Shown here: piece after piece, positions 23,354 through 30,629 of the stretch | How positions within the stretch are numbered: the stretch's first letter is position 1 | Layout: every line of letters begins with the position of its first letter | NCBI GenBank assembly: GCA_902784755.1 | Contig: CACZVX010000021.1 | Coordinates: 1 to 32,843 of the forward strand | Length of the DNA stretch: 32,843 nt | Reading direction: 5' to 3' | DNA from: an uncultured Prevotellaceae bacterium | GTDB lineage: Bacteria; Bacteroidota; Bacteroidia; Bacteroidales; Bacteroidaceae | Program-made: the position numbers and the translations under genes | The notes under the pieces: model-generated | What the model was told of the DNA's origin: nothing | Databases searched by the model: none | The model's input: the letters and a program-made list of their open reading frames with translations, nothing else

Positions 23354-24085
23354 ATGTCCAACTCCTATTTCTCATTCAAGCAATTCACAGTTCATCAGGA
23401 ACGATGCGCTATGAAAGTCGGAACTGATGGAACCTTACTCGGTGCATGGGCGAGGGGAGGGACCCATATCCTTGATATTGGAACTGGTACGGGATTGATA
23501 GCTTTGATGATGGCCCAGCGTTTCCCCGAAGCCTCGGTGGATGCTATTGACATCGATGCCGATGCATGTGAACAGGCCCGACAGAATGTTGCCGCTTCGC
23601 CCTTTGCTGCTCGCATTCAAGTCCATGAATCCTCCTTGCAAAACTACAAACTCTATTGCCCTTCCGAAGATTCTTCACTCTCCTCTCTCCTCACTCCTCT
23701 CTCCTCTTATTACGATTCCATTGTCTCTAATCCACCTTATTTTGAACAATCATTGAAAGCCCCAGATGTCCAGCGTTCTTTGGCGCGTCATACCGATAGT
23801 CTTTCTTATCGTGATTTGTTGCAGGGAGTCGTAAGTCATCTGGAGAGTGGGGGAGAGTTTTCCGTTATTATTCCCTTTGATTGCCGTTCGCGTTTTGAAG
23901 CGGAAGCCATTATAGTAGGACTCTACCCCTCCAGGGTCTGTGCTGTGAAAACCACTAATCGCAAATCTCCCCGACGCTATCTTCTAGCTTTCCGCAAGCA
24001 TCCGGGAGAAATAGAAACATCGGAACTCATAATGAATTCCGATGCCTATCATGATCTGGTGAAAGATTTCTATCTTAAAGGTTAA
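23354..24085 (+). CDS. trmN6: tRNA1(Val) adenine-37 N6-methyltransferase
   Basis: SAM-dependent methyltransferase that modifies A37 of tRNA-Val. The N-terminus is characteristic: FSFKQFTVHQERCAMKVGTD and GTLLGAWA. The SAM loop is DIGTGTGLIALMMAQRF, the acidic ribose-binding strand VDAIDIDADAC, and the catalytic adenine-methylase motif NPPYF. DVQRSLARHTDSLSYRDLL follows. At 243 residues it carries an extra serine-rich stretch (PSEDSSLSSLLTPLSS) just before the strand leading to NPPY, encoded by the repeat tract 23669-23713. No promoter was found between the rplI terminator and its ATG. Confidence 0.9.
   Translation: MSNSYFSFKQFTVHQERCAMKVGTDGTLLGAWARGGTHILDIGTGTGLIALMMAQRFPEASVDAIDIDADACEQARQNVAASPFAARIQVHESSLQNYKLYCPSEDSSLSSLLTPLSSYYDSIVSNPPYFEQSLKAPDVQRSLARHTDSLSYRDLLQGVVSHLESGGEFSVIIPFDCRSRFEAEAIIVGLYPSRVCAVKTTNRKSPRRYLLAFRKHPGEIETSELIMNSDAYHDLVKDFYLKG
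23669..23713 (+). repeat. CTCTCCTCACTCC tandem tract inside trmN6
   Basis: GATTCTTCACTCT (23669-23681) followed by CTCTCCTCACTCCTCTCTCC-type units. The same 13-mer opens the tract in the U32 gene at 10993. It codes for SSLSSLLTPLSS, in frame. Confidence 0.7.
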
Positions 24086-24092
24086 CGCCTTT

Positions 24093-24105
24093 TCGTCATC
24101 GTCAT
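24093..24105 (+). repeat. TCGTCATCGTCAT copy downstream of trmN6
   Basis: 13-nt identity with the tract upstream of trmN6 (23319-23347), lying 7 nt after the stop codon. Confidence 0.5.
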
Positions 24106-24145
24106 TGTTTTCGTTTCCCTCAAGGTGTTCTCTCACCTCTTTCCT

Positions 24146-25171
24146 CTAAATGTTATTCAGTTTCCTGAGTATTTTTTTGTTTAGTGCCTGGATATTCCGG
24201 CTTTGTTTCGTGATGTCCCCGCGCACGATGTTAATATCATTGAATAGCTGACTGAAGGCCGTCTGCATTTTGTTTGGTAGACGCTTGTTTTTGTCAGCAT
24301 CTGGGTTGACCACCATTTTGATTCCTCCAGGAATAAGCCTAATATCCACGTCGGCTTCTGTCATCACGGGGTCACCATCAAAATGAATTACGCCGGGTTT
24401 TTCGCGGTGGATACGAATATGCTGAGTACGGAAAGTCTTAATCTTCTGGTTCTTGTCAAGTGTTTTATTCAACAGTTCAATGGCCACCTGCGGAGCTTCC
24501 AATACATCGAAAGGCTCCATGATAATCACATCGAGCATACCATCACGCATCGAAGCTTGAGGGGCAATATAGGCGTTGTTTCCGTATTGTGACGCATTAG
24601 CACATGAAATTAAGAAAGCGCGATTAATGATGGTACCGTTTTCATCCTCAATGCGATAGGTCTCCGGCTTGTAGTTTAGTCCTTCTTTCAGCACGTTCTC
24701 CACATATGTGGCCAGTCCGCGTTTCCCTGCTTCTGCGAATTTCATGGAGATAAAAGCATCGAAACCCATTCCGCAAGTGCAGAAAAACGGATGTTCATTA
24801 ATAATACCGTAGTCGAGATCATGAATCTCGCATTTGTTGAGAATATCGATATCCTTCTTTATATCCATCGGTAGCATCAGATGACGCCCAAGTCCGTTTC
24901 CACTTCCACAGGGAATAATACCTAGGGCCGTATTTGAATGTGTGATAGAACGGGCGACTTCATTCACCGTACCGTCACCTCCTACAGCTACTACCACGTC
25001 AACCCCTTGCTCCTTACATTCGGTCGCGATCTTTGCAGCATGTCCGGCATATAGCGTTTCCCTTATTTCATAGGAGAACTTTTTCTTATCCAGCATCTGA
25101 TCAATAAGCTGCGGAATACCCGACTTACTAACAGTGCCCGATATGGGGTTGATTATGAACGTAATCTTCAT
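24146..25171 (-). CDS. Diacylglycerol kinase family lipid kinase (YegS/BmrU type)
   Basis: Phosphorylates a lipid hydroxyl using ATP; the substrate is not readable from sequence. Family motifs: ITFIINPISGTVSK at the N-terminus, AVGGDGTVNEVARSI (nucleotide-binding GGDGT), IPCGSGNGLGRHL and CTCGMGFDAFIS. The C-terminal beta domain includes MRDGMLDVIIMEPFDV and FDGDPVMTEADVDI. An added charged C-terminal tail (about the last 45 residues, QTAFSQLFNDINIVRGD onward) may form a coiled coil. I set the start at ATG 25171 (MKITFIINP); ATG 25186 is also possible and would be nearly leaderless, but 25237 is not, as it lies upstream of the promoter. It diverges from serine palmitoyltransferase, so a sphingoid base or ceramide is a candidate substrate (inference). 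Confidence 0.88.
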   Translation of the reverse strand: MKITFIINPISGTVSKSGIPQLIDQMLDKKKFSYEIRETLYAGHAAKIATECKEQGVDVVVAVGGDGTVNEVARSITHSNTALGIIPCGSGNGLGRHLMLPMDIKKDIDILNKCEIHDLDYGIINEHPFFCTCGMGFDAFISMKFAEAGKRGLATYVENVLKEGLNYKPETYRIEDENGTIINRAFLISCANASQYGNNAYIAPQASMRDGMLDVIIMEPFDVLEAPQVAIELLNKTLDKNQKIKTFRTQHIRIHREKPGVIHFDGDPVMTEADVDIRLIPGGIKMVVNPDADKNKRLPNKMQTAFSQLFNDINIVRGDITKQSRNIQALNKKILRKLNNI

Positions 25172-25193
25172 CTTTTCTGTTATCATTATTTTG

Positions 25194-25201
25194 CAAATAT
25201 A
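25194..25201 (-). promoter_or_regulatory. Lipid kinase promoter -7 box
   Basis: TATATTTG on the minus strand, followed by CAAAATAATG. The predicted start is near 25190. Confidence 0.55.
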
Positions 25202-25295
25202 CAAAATATCACTTATAAAACCGTTCAGTTTCTTCAAATATTTCTCAGAAAGAGAAGATTTCTCTAAAAATAGTGAAGAATTGCATATTTTTTTG

Positions 25296-25303
25296 TAACT
25301 TTG
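25296..25303 (+). promoter_or_regulatory. Serine palmitoyltransferase promoter -7 box
   Basis: TAACTTTG, then CAGCC. The leader is about 35 nt. No clear -33 TTTG at normal spacing. Confidence 0.6.
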
Positions 25304-25341
25304 CAGCCTAAATATAAAAAAAGTAATTTTACCTCACTAAA

Positions 25342-26529
25342 ATGGGACAGTTACAGGAAAGATATAAACATTATCGTGAGCCACAAAAGTATATGGAGGC
25401 TGACGTCTACCCGTACTTCCGCGCCATTGAAGGCAAGCAGGGTACAGAGGTGGAAATGGGTGGCCATAAAGTGCTAATGTTTGGTTCAAATGCCTATACC
25501 GGACTACCTGGTGACCAGCGTATTATTGATGCAGCCAAGAAGGCTCTCGACAAGTATGGATCAGGATGTGCAGGCAGCCGCTTCCTCAATGGAACGCTTG
25601 ATTTGCATGTCCAGCTCGAAAAGGAAATTTCTGAATTTATTGGTAAAGATGATTGTCTTTGTTTCTCCACAGGCTTCTCTGTCAATCAGGGAGTACTTGC
25701 CATGGTGGTAGGAAAGGACGATTATATCATCTGCGATGATCGTGACCATGCTTCTATTGTGGACGGTCGTCGTCTTTCTTTTGCCAAGCAGCTTCATTAC
25801 AAGCACAACGATATGGAAGACCTGGAGCGCGTTCTTCAGCGTCTGCCCCAGGAAGCTATTAAACTCATCGTTGTAGATGGCGTCTTCTCTATGGAAGGAG
25901 ATTTGGCCAAGCTTCCTCAGATTGTGGAACTTAAGCATAAGTACAACTGTTCTATTATGGTTGACGAAGCTCATGGCATTGGCGTTTTCGGAAAACAAGG
26001 ACGTGGCGTATGCGACTATTTCGGACTTACTGATGAGGTTGACCTGATCATGGGAACCTTCTCTAAATCACTTGCTAGTATTGGTGGATTCATAGCATCT
26101 GATTCTGACACGATTAACTTCCTACGCCATACGTGTCGCACCTATATCTTCTCTGCATCTAACACGCCCGCAGCCACTGCTGCCGCCATGGAAGCACTCC
26201 ACATTATCCAGCAGGAGCCCGAGCGTATACAGTCGCTTTGGAATGTAACCAATTATGCTTTGAAGCGTTTCCGCGAAGAAGGATTCGAAATTGGTGACAC
26301 CGAGAGTCCAATCATCCCACTCTATGTGCGCGATGTGGAAAAGACCTTCTTGGTGACAGCCCTTGCTTTTAAGGCTGGTGTGTTCATAAATCCTGTTATA
26401 CCTCCTGCCTGTGCACCACAAGACACTCTTGTACGCTTTGCCCTGATGGCTACACATACCAACGAGCAGGTTGACCGCGCCGTGAAAGCTCTGAAGAAAA
26501 TCTTTGTAGAGCAAGGTATCATAAAATAA
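25342..26529 (+). CDS. spt: Serine palmitoyltransferase (alpha-oxoamine synthase)
   Basis: This PLP enzyme condenses serine with a fatty acyl thioester to make 3-ketosphinganine, the first step of sphingolipid synthesis in Bacteroidales. The alpha-oxoamine synthase fold shows FGSNAYTGLPGDQRII, GSGCAGSRFLNGTLDLH, DRDHASIVDGRRLS, MVDEAHGIGVFG and the PLP lysine Lys242 in GTFSKSLASIGGF. The N-terminus (GQLQERYKHYREPQKYMEAD, then VYPYFRAIEG) matches the Bacteroides/Porphyromonas SPT type and not KBL or BioF. The length of 395 residues fits. Glycine C-acetyltransferase is the main alternative. It diverges from a lipid kinase and is followed by tRNA-Pro. Confidence 0.87.
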   Translation: MGQLQERYKHYREPQKYMEADVYPYFRAIEGKQGTEVEMGGHKVLMFGSNAYTGLPGDQRIIDAAKKALDKYGSGCAGSRFLNGTLDLHVQLEKEISEFIGKDDCLCFSTGFSVNQGVLAMVVGKDDYIICDDRDHASIVDGRRLSFAKQLHYKHNDMEDLERVLQRLPQEAIKLIVVDGVFSMEGDLAKLPQIVELKHKYNCSIMVDEAHGIGVFGKQGRGVCDYFGLTDEVDLIMGTFSKSLASIGGFIASDSDTINFLRHTCRTYIFSASNTPAATAAAMEALHIIQQEPERIQSLWNVTNYALKRFREEGFEIGDTESPIIPLYVRDVEKTFLVTALAFKAGVFINPVIPPACAPQDTLVRFALMATHTNEQVDRAVKALKKIFVEQGIIK

Positions 26530-26540
26530 ATGCGGAATAA

Positions 26541-26572
26541 TTTGCAAGGAACAAAAAAACTTTGTACCTTTG
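26541..26572 (+). promoter_or_regulatory. tRNA-Pro promoter
   Basis: TTTG (26541-26544), 20 nt, TACCTTTG (26565-26572), a full consensus match. The predicted start is about 10 nt before the tRNA 5' end. Confidence 0.75.
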
Positions 26573-26585
26573 CATCCGCAAAATT

Positions 26586-26661
26586 CGAGGTGTAGCGCAG
26601 TTGGTAGCGTTCCTGGTTTGGGACCAGGCTGTCGCAGGTTCGAGTCCTGTCACCTCGACCA
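26586..26661 (+). tRNA. tRNA-Pro (UGG)
   Basis: 76 nt including an encoded CCA. The acceptor stem CGAGGTG pairs with CACCTCG, discriminator A. The anticodon stem CCTGG/CCAGG holds loop TTTGGGA with anticodon TGG (26619-26621). The T arm is CAGGTTCGAGTCCTG. It should read proline CCN codons. Confidence 0.97.
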
Positions 26662-26673
26662 CCTACTCAGGTT

Positions 26674-26711
26674 AATCCGCTGATTCATAAAGAATTAGCG
26701 GATTTCTTTTT
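26674..26711 (+). terminator. Terminator of tRNA-Pro
   Basis: AATCCGCTGATTC (26674-26686) pairs with GAATTAGCGGATT (26692-26704) with one G-U pair, then TCTTTTT. Confidence 0.92.
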
Positions 26712-26712
26712 G

Positions 26713-26782
26713 CTCCATACTGTTTGGAGATTCTGGTTATGCCCTGATCACCGAATAGGTGAATTGGGCGGAACGGATGGAG
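26713..26782 (+). other. Foldable element between the tRNA terminator and the next gene
   Basis: CTCCAT (26713-26718) pairs with ATGGAG (26777-26782). Inside, GCCC (26741-26744) pairs with GGGC (26766-26769), and TCACC (26748-26752) with GGTGA (26758-26762) around a 3-nt by 3-nt internal loop. It lies upstream of the next promoter and has no promoter of its own that I can see. Function unknown. Confidence 0.35.
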
Positions 26783-26822
26783 GGTTTCTTTATCGGTTTA
26801 GGAACGAAAATACGAATAAAAT

Positions 26823-26853
26823 TTTGCTTTTCGTTCAGATTCATTTAATTTTG
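26823..26853 (+). promoter_or_regulatory. Promoter of the 26858 gene
   Basis: TTTG (26823-26826), 19 nt, TAATTTTG (26846-26853). The ATG follows 4 nt later, so the transcript is probably leaderless. Confidence 0.65.
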
Positions 26854-26857
26854 CACC

Positions 26858-27391
26858 ATGAACCAAAATTTTGAAAAACAACTGCAGCAGGATCTTTATG
26901 AGTACCTGCTTTCAAAAAGTGAAGTTGACGAGCGCTTCCCTGATTGTCCTGACGTTGAAGGGAAATGGGAGGAAATTGCCAGGGCATATCTTCCAGATGG
27001 CGTGCGTGAGTTCTATGACTTTCCTACAGCCTCACTCGGTTGGATGATGTATATTGGTATGGCCGTGGCTAAATTCTGGGATGATGAATGGGAGATTTAC
27101 GGTAACATTCCAGATCTGTACGGTTATCTTCGTAACAAGCGGGGATATGACAATCTCGATGATTATGTCCGTGAGGACGTCCTGCTGCTTCAAGGTGAAG
27201 AATCATCGGCATTGGAAAAATTGGCAGGTGACTGTGCATCAAGGGTATACAGTGCCTTGCGTCATCAGAACATTGAGCCGGGTACTACTGAGGCTTTCAA
27301 GGCATATGTGTCCTGCCTGCATGTGCTCTATCTTACCGGAGCTGCCATACAACTCAAGCGCATGGGATATCATATGGCAAAGATTAATTAG
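26858..27391 (+). CDS. Hypothetical protein, 177 aa, acidic and aromatic-rich
   Basis: No family recognised. It is a soluble protein without signal peptide, rich in Trp, Tyr, Asp and Glu (DVEGKWEEIARAYLPDGVRE, then FWDDEWEIYGNIPDLYGYL), with a mostly helical look. One moderately hydrophobic stretch (SLGWMMYIGMAVAKFW) is too polar at its end to be a sure membrane helix. A consensus promoter stands directly before the ATG. The next gene begins 3 nt after its stop, so it heads an operon with a DUF1294 protein and a Sel1-repeat protein. Coding use resembles its neighbours. Confidence 0.75.
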   Translation: MNQNFEKQLQQDLYEYLLSKSEVDERFPDCPDVEGKWEEIARAYLPDGVREFYDFPTASLGWMMYIGMAVAKFWDDEWEIYGNIPDLYGYLRNKRGYDNLDDYVREDVLLLQGEESSALEKLAGDCASRVYSALRHQNIEPGTTEAFKAYVSCLHVLYLTGAAIQLKRMGYHMAKIN

Positions 27392-27394
27392 ACC

Positions 27395-27667
27395 ATGAGC
27401 CCCCAAACAATCGTAATTCTTTGCTGTCTGATAGCCATAAACGCTGTTACCTTCATTTTCTTTGGAATTGACAAATGGAAGGCTGTACATGGCAAGTGGC
27501 GGATCTCGGAGGCAATGCTTCTGGGACTGGCCGTCTTAGGTGGAAGCATAGGCGCATGGCTGGGTATGATGGCGTGGCGACATAAGACGAAGCACAAGAT
27601 GTTCCAGTTAGGTGTACCAGTCATCATGATTATGCAGATAGCTTTGTTCGTCTATATCTATAGGTGA
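27395..27667 (+). CDS. DUF1294 family membrane protein
   Basis: The 90-residue protein has about three hydrophobic helices (TIVILCCLIAINAVTFIFF, MLLGLAVLGGSIGAWLGMM, VPVIMIMQIALFVYIY). It carries the DUF1294 pattern: FGIDKWKAVHGKWRISEAML, then GGSIGAWLGMMAWRHKTKH. The family's function is unknown. It sits 3 nt after the preceding stop, and its TGA overlaps the ATG of the next gene (TGATG), implying translational coupling. Confidence 0.85.
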   Translation: MSPQTIVILCCLIAINAVTFIFFGIDKWKAVHGKWRISEAMLLGLAVLGGSIGAWLGMMAWRHKTKHKMFQLGVPVIMIMQIALFVYIYR

Positions 27668-28311
27668 TGGATAAGGAACGTAATAAGGCTGACAGCTACC
27701 GTGAAGCTGCATATAGCGGTGATGCCAAGGCGATGAATAACCTAGGTGTCTGCTATGAACGTGGGGTGGGGGTGAAGGTTAATCTCCAACAGGCTTTCGA
27801 GTGGTATATGAAGGCCGCTTTGGCCGATGATGTCTATGGGAGCTACAATGTGGGCGAATGCTACTATCACGGGAAAGGGGTGGAAAAGGATCTGGAGAAG
27901 GCTTTCTTCTGGTTCTTACGGGCCGCACAGAAAGGAGATATGCGTTCTCAGGTGAACGTGGCGAATGCCTATTATCTGGGACAAGGAACGACAGCCGACC
28001 ATGAGAAAGCCTATAGGTGGTATCGCGAGGCGGCTTGGCAAGGTCATGTACTTGCACAGAAGAACGTGGGTGCTGCACATTGGAACGGTGACGGTGCGGA
28101 GAAGGATATCTCTGAGAGTGCCTTCTGGTATGAACTGGCTGCTCAGGCAGGTGATGCTCAGGCACAGTTTGCCATCGGCTGGTTCAATATGACAGGTACA
28201 GGTGTTCCTCAGAATGAGAAAAAGGGCTTACGATGGATTCACAAGGCAACAGCCCAAGGATATCAGCCAGCCATTGACTATTGCAAGGAACATGGGTATA
28301 AGGTTTACTGA
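27667..28311 (+). CDS. Sel1-repeat (SLR/TPR-like) protein
   Basis: Five or so Sel1-type repeats of about 36 residues make up nearly all of the 214 residues: AMNNLGVCYERGVGV, GSYNVGECYYHGKGV, SQVNVANAYYLGQGT, AQKNVGAAHWNGDGA and AQFAIGWFNMTGTGV, each followed by an A/W-rich helix. Such solenoids act as protein-binding scaffolds. There is no signal peptide, so it is likely cytosolic. I used the ATG at 27667, which overlaps the upstream stop; a GTG one codon earlier is possible. Client proteins cannot be inferred. Confidence 0.9.
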   Translation: MDKERNKADSYREAAYSGDAKAMNNLGVCYERGVGVKVNLQQAFEWYMKAALADDVYGSYNVGECYYHGKGVEKDLEKAFFWFLRAAQKGDMRSQVNVANAYYLGQGTTADHEKAYRWYREAAWQGHVLAQKNVGAAHWNGDGAEKDISESAFWYELAAQAGDAQAQFAIGWFNMTGTGVPQNEKKGLRWIHKATAQGYQPAIDYCKEHGYKVY

Positions 28312-28425
28312 ATAGTATTTTAAAGAACCAACGCTGCTGGCTGACAAGTTTATCATTTATTATGGTATTAAGGAATTCACCACAAGTGGCATCCGCGCCA
28401 CAGGTTCCACATCTCGCCCATACGA

Positions 28426-28947
28426 TTATTTCAGTTTGCCGCTCAGTATCTTGCTTCTGACACCTTTGACGGCTGGTTTATAATAGTCTATTTCCATCGC
28501 TTCAAGTGTGCGCTTCAGTTCATCCATCAGCTCAGGGTAGAATTTGCACATGTGGAAGGCGAGTTTCATGCAAACAGACTGGATTCCCGGAAATTCCTCG
28601 ATGCTGGCCATGTGCTCGAAACAAAAGTCCAGAAAATCCGTCCGCAGGTCTTCCTCTTCCATCCTCAGCCGTTCAATGATATTCAGTGTAAGCCGCCTCA
28701 CAGATGAGTTCTCCGTCTGCATGGACAGATTGATCAGTTCATTGAGAATGCCATGTAGTTCCGACAGTTCTTTATCACAAGCTTTCGTCAGTCCCCACAG
28801 GGCACTTCTGGCCACTCTATAGTCATCATCAAAGACATACCGCTGGGCGAAGCCAAGATAATCTCCCTCTGACTTCACAGCCTGATAAATCTCCTGGGCA
28901 CCGCCCTCGCTGAACGTCTGTCTCAGTCTCTCGCTCGTTATGGCCAT
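28426..28947 (-). CDS. HEAT/ARM-like helical repeat protein, hypothetical
   Basis: The 173-residue protein is predicted all-helical with repeat-like pairs (YRVARSALWGLTKACDKELS, SSVRRLTLNIIERLRMEEED, SVCMKLAFHMCKFYPELMDE). This suggests a small HEAT-type solenoid; DNA alkylation repair AlkD folds look similar, but no catalytic match was seen. No signal peptide. It starts 6 nt after the flavodoxin-family gene and is the last gene of the long minus-strand run. Confidence 0.7.
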   Translation of the reverse strand: MAITSERLRQTFSEGGAQEIYQAVKSEGDYLGFAQRYVFDDDYRVARSALWGLTKACDKELSELHGILNELINLSMQTENSSVRRLTLNIIERLRMEEEDLRTDFLDFCFEHMASIEEFPGIQSVCMKLAFHMCKFYPELMDELKRTLEAMEIDYYKPAVKGVRSKILSGKLK

Positions 28948-28953
28948 ACCTTT

Positions 28954-29490
28954 CTATTCTATGTTTTTTCCTAACTTATAAGCCTTGTTCAAGGCTTCAG
29001 TCTTTTCAATGTCACCCTTGTCTTTGACTCCGCGAACCAGTATATGGCCGATGTCCTCCAACCTGAAGAAATTCAGGCAGAGCTGATACTGGGTGAGGAT
29101 GCTGTCGAACAGTTCTGGAAGCGAAGCAGCACCTACAAGCAGGAGTGCCGTCTTTTTGATACGGAACGTGTCCCTGATAGGATTGTGGCAGCGGTCGATG
29201 ACGGCTTTCGACTGAGCACTCAGCCCGTAGAAGTACACTGGCGAAGCAATCACAAGCATATCCGAGACGAGCATCTTTTCATAGATACCGGCCATATCAT
29301 CTTTCTGCACACAAGACTGGCTATCACTCTTGAAACAGGCATTACAGCCCATGCACGGATTGACCTTGTAATCATGTACCGATACGACCTCTACACAGTG
29401 GTTCGGCGAAGCACCTTTGACAAATGCCTCTACAAGCAGGTCTGTATTGCCGCCCTTTCTTGGGCTTCCCGATAGAATAAGTATGTTCAT
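28954..29490 (-). CDS. Flavodoxin-family NAD(P)H-dependent FMN reductase
   Basis: The FMN phosphate loop is SGSPRKGGNTDLLVEAF at the N-terminus. NPCMGCNACFK carries closely spaced cysteines as in iron-sulfur flavoprotein relatives, and IASPVYFYGLSAQSKAVIDR is the usual flavin-contact segment. Cytosolic, 178 residues. The electron acceptor is unknown. It lies 13 nt after the AZL glycosylase homolog and is probably co-transcribed with it. Confidence 0.87.
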   Translation of the reverse strand: MNILILSGSPRKGGNTDLLVEAFVKGASPNHCVEVVSVHDYKVNPCMGCNACFKSDSQSCVQKDDMAGIYEKMLVSDMLVIASPVYFYGLSAQSKAVIDRCHNPIRDTFRIKKTALLLVGAASLPELFDSILTQYQLCLNFFRLEDIGHILVRGVKDKGDIEKTEALNKAYKLGKNIE

Positions 29491-29503
29491 ATCAAATCTG
29501 TTA

Positions 29504-30547
29504 TTACTTTTTTGAATCTCGAAATTGTTTGTATGCTTGCCAAGATACCTGTACGTCTTCAGAAGAAAAATTTTCTACAAAGAACGTCGCCTGACATTCA
29601 TCCTTGAAGGGTGACCAGTTGCCGCATATCTCTCCGTCGTAGGCGATGACAGGCTGGAAGATGCCGCTGTTGTTATGGGCATGGTGCCTGTGTTCAGGGG
29701 GAAGCGCGATGTCACGGCTTTTGTAACTGATAAGGTATTCATCGTAAGGAGGAATCAGAAGGAACCTGCCTCGTCGGAATCCACGGGTACGGCACTCGTC
29801 TGTCACGTAGAACTCTCGACCTTTCCACCTCTCCATATGGATTGAATCACGCAGGAGGGCTATACCCTTGCGACAGTCGCTGATGTTCAGTCCTGACCAC
29901 CACACAAAATCCTCTAGTGTGGCAGGTTGACGGCTTTGGAAGTATTTGCGCGTAAGCACCATCAGGGCTTCGTCTCTGTCCAGTTTTTCCGTCTGCTTCA
30001 CCTTATCGGCAGTAAGCGCGTATGTTGCTTTCATCGGCAACAGGTTTCCGCTACAGAGCGTTCCAGACATCTCAGCCATCCGAATATGATATGACAGACG
30101 ATGGTCATCCATCCGCAAATCTCTCTCTGCCAAAGCACTTACAAAGTCTTCCTTCGTCACGCTCCCCTTGTCGGCAGCAGTCTGGGCAAGGATGTCCCTG
30201 ACGTATATCAGTTCGTCATCAGGAATGGCAATCTTGTTGCTGCTCATCCATCCCTTGGTGACAGCAATCGCCTTGGGCGCACAGAGGTCTATCATCATCC
30301 AATAGTCCTCGGCAGACACCAGTTGCCATGTGCCTCGCATCAAGTGCAGACGGATAATCTGGCCCTCGTCAAAAGCTTTCTTGAATGCATAGTGTGAAGG
30401 CTTGTGTGTCCGCATCGCCACAGCCCATCGCATCATGCGATATTCCTGGGCTTGCATGGCACCCATGTAACTGACCACTTTTCCGGGCTGGCCGAATTGT
30501 GGCGCAACAAGCTGTTGATTGAGAAGTCGGATAGCTATTGGATTCAT
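29504..30547 (-). CDS. HTH_42 / AZL-family winged-helix protein, predicted DNA glycosylase
   Basis: The 347-residue protein shows the layout of the AlkZ/YcaQ (AZL, HTH_42) family: N-terminal winged helix with MGAMQAQEYRMMRWAVAMRT, then IIRLHLMRGTWQLVSAEDYW, and C-terminal RRGRFLLIPPYDEYLISYKS. Streptomyces AlkZ uses a Gln-x-Gln motif to excise bulky or crosslinked bases, and here Gln32-Ala-Gln34 (QAQ) fits that site. YcaQ/AlkX has Gln-x-Asp. An interstrand-crosslink or alkylated-base glycosylase is therefore predicted; function in this phylum is inference. A tiny ORF lies 3 nt upstream. Confidence 0.85.
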   Translation of the reverse strand: MNPIAIRLLNQQLVAPQFGQPGKVVSYMGAMQAQEYRMMRWAVAMRTHKPSHYAFKKAFDEGQIIRLHLMRGTWQLVSAEDYWMMIDLCAPKAIAVTKGWMSSNKIAIPDDELIYVRDILAQTAADKGSVTKEDFVSALAERDLRMDDHRLSYHIRMAEMSGTLCSGNLLPMKATYALTADKVKQTEKLDRDEALMVLTRKYFQSRQPATLEDFVWWSGLNISDCRKGIALLRDSIHMERWKGREFYVTDECRTRGFRRGRFLLIPPYDEYLISYKSRDIALPPEHRHHAHNNSGIFQPVIAYDGEICGNWSPFKDECQATFFVENFSSEDVQVSWQAYKQFRDSKK

Positions 30548-30550
30548 TTC

Positions 30551-30628
30551 CTAAATCTGTTGTTTCATGAATAACTGCTCGTAGGCTGAAAGCAAGAGAG
30601 TTACAGAGGCGAAAAGACCCCCGATCAT
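30551..30628 (-). CDS. Possible 25-aa single-helix small protein
   Basis: A frame of 25 codons fits exactly between two operon genes: its ATG is 1 nt after the HD-gene stop and its TAG ends 3 nt before the next ATG. It encodes MIGGLFASVTLLLSAY, then EQLFMKQQI, with a hydrophobic helix and a short basic tail. GGAGGTGAT, a strong Shine-Dalgarno match, ends 5 nt before its ATG, although it also codes for the last residues (MEVI) of the HD protein. Coding is plausible but not proven. Confidence 0.4.
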   Translation of the reverse strand: MIGGLFASVTLLLSAYEQLFMKQQI

Positions 30629-30629
30629 C

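Noticed and set aside
26586-26711. Integration site at tRNA-Pro
   Set aside because: The tRNA is followed directly by its own terminator, with no duplicated 3' end, integrase or composition change.
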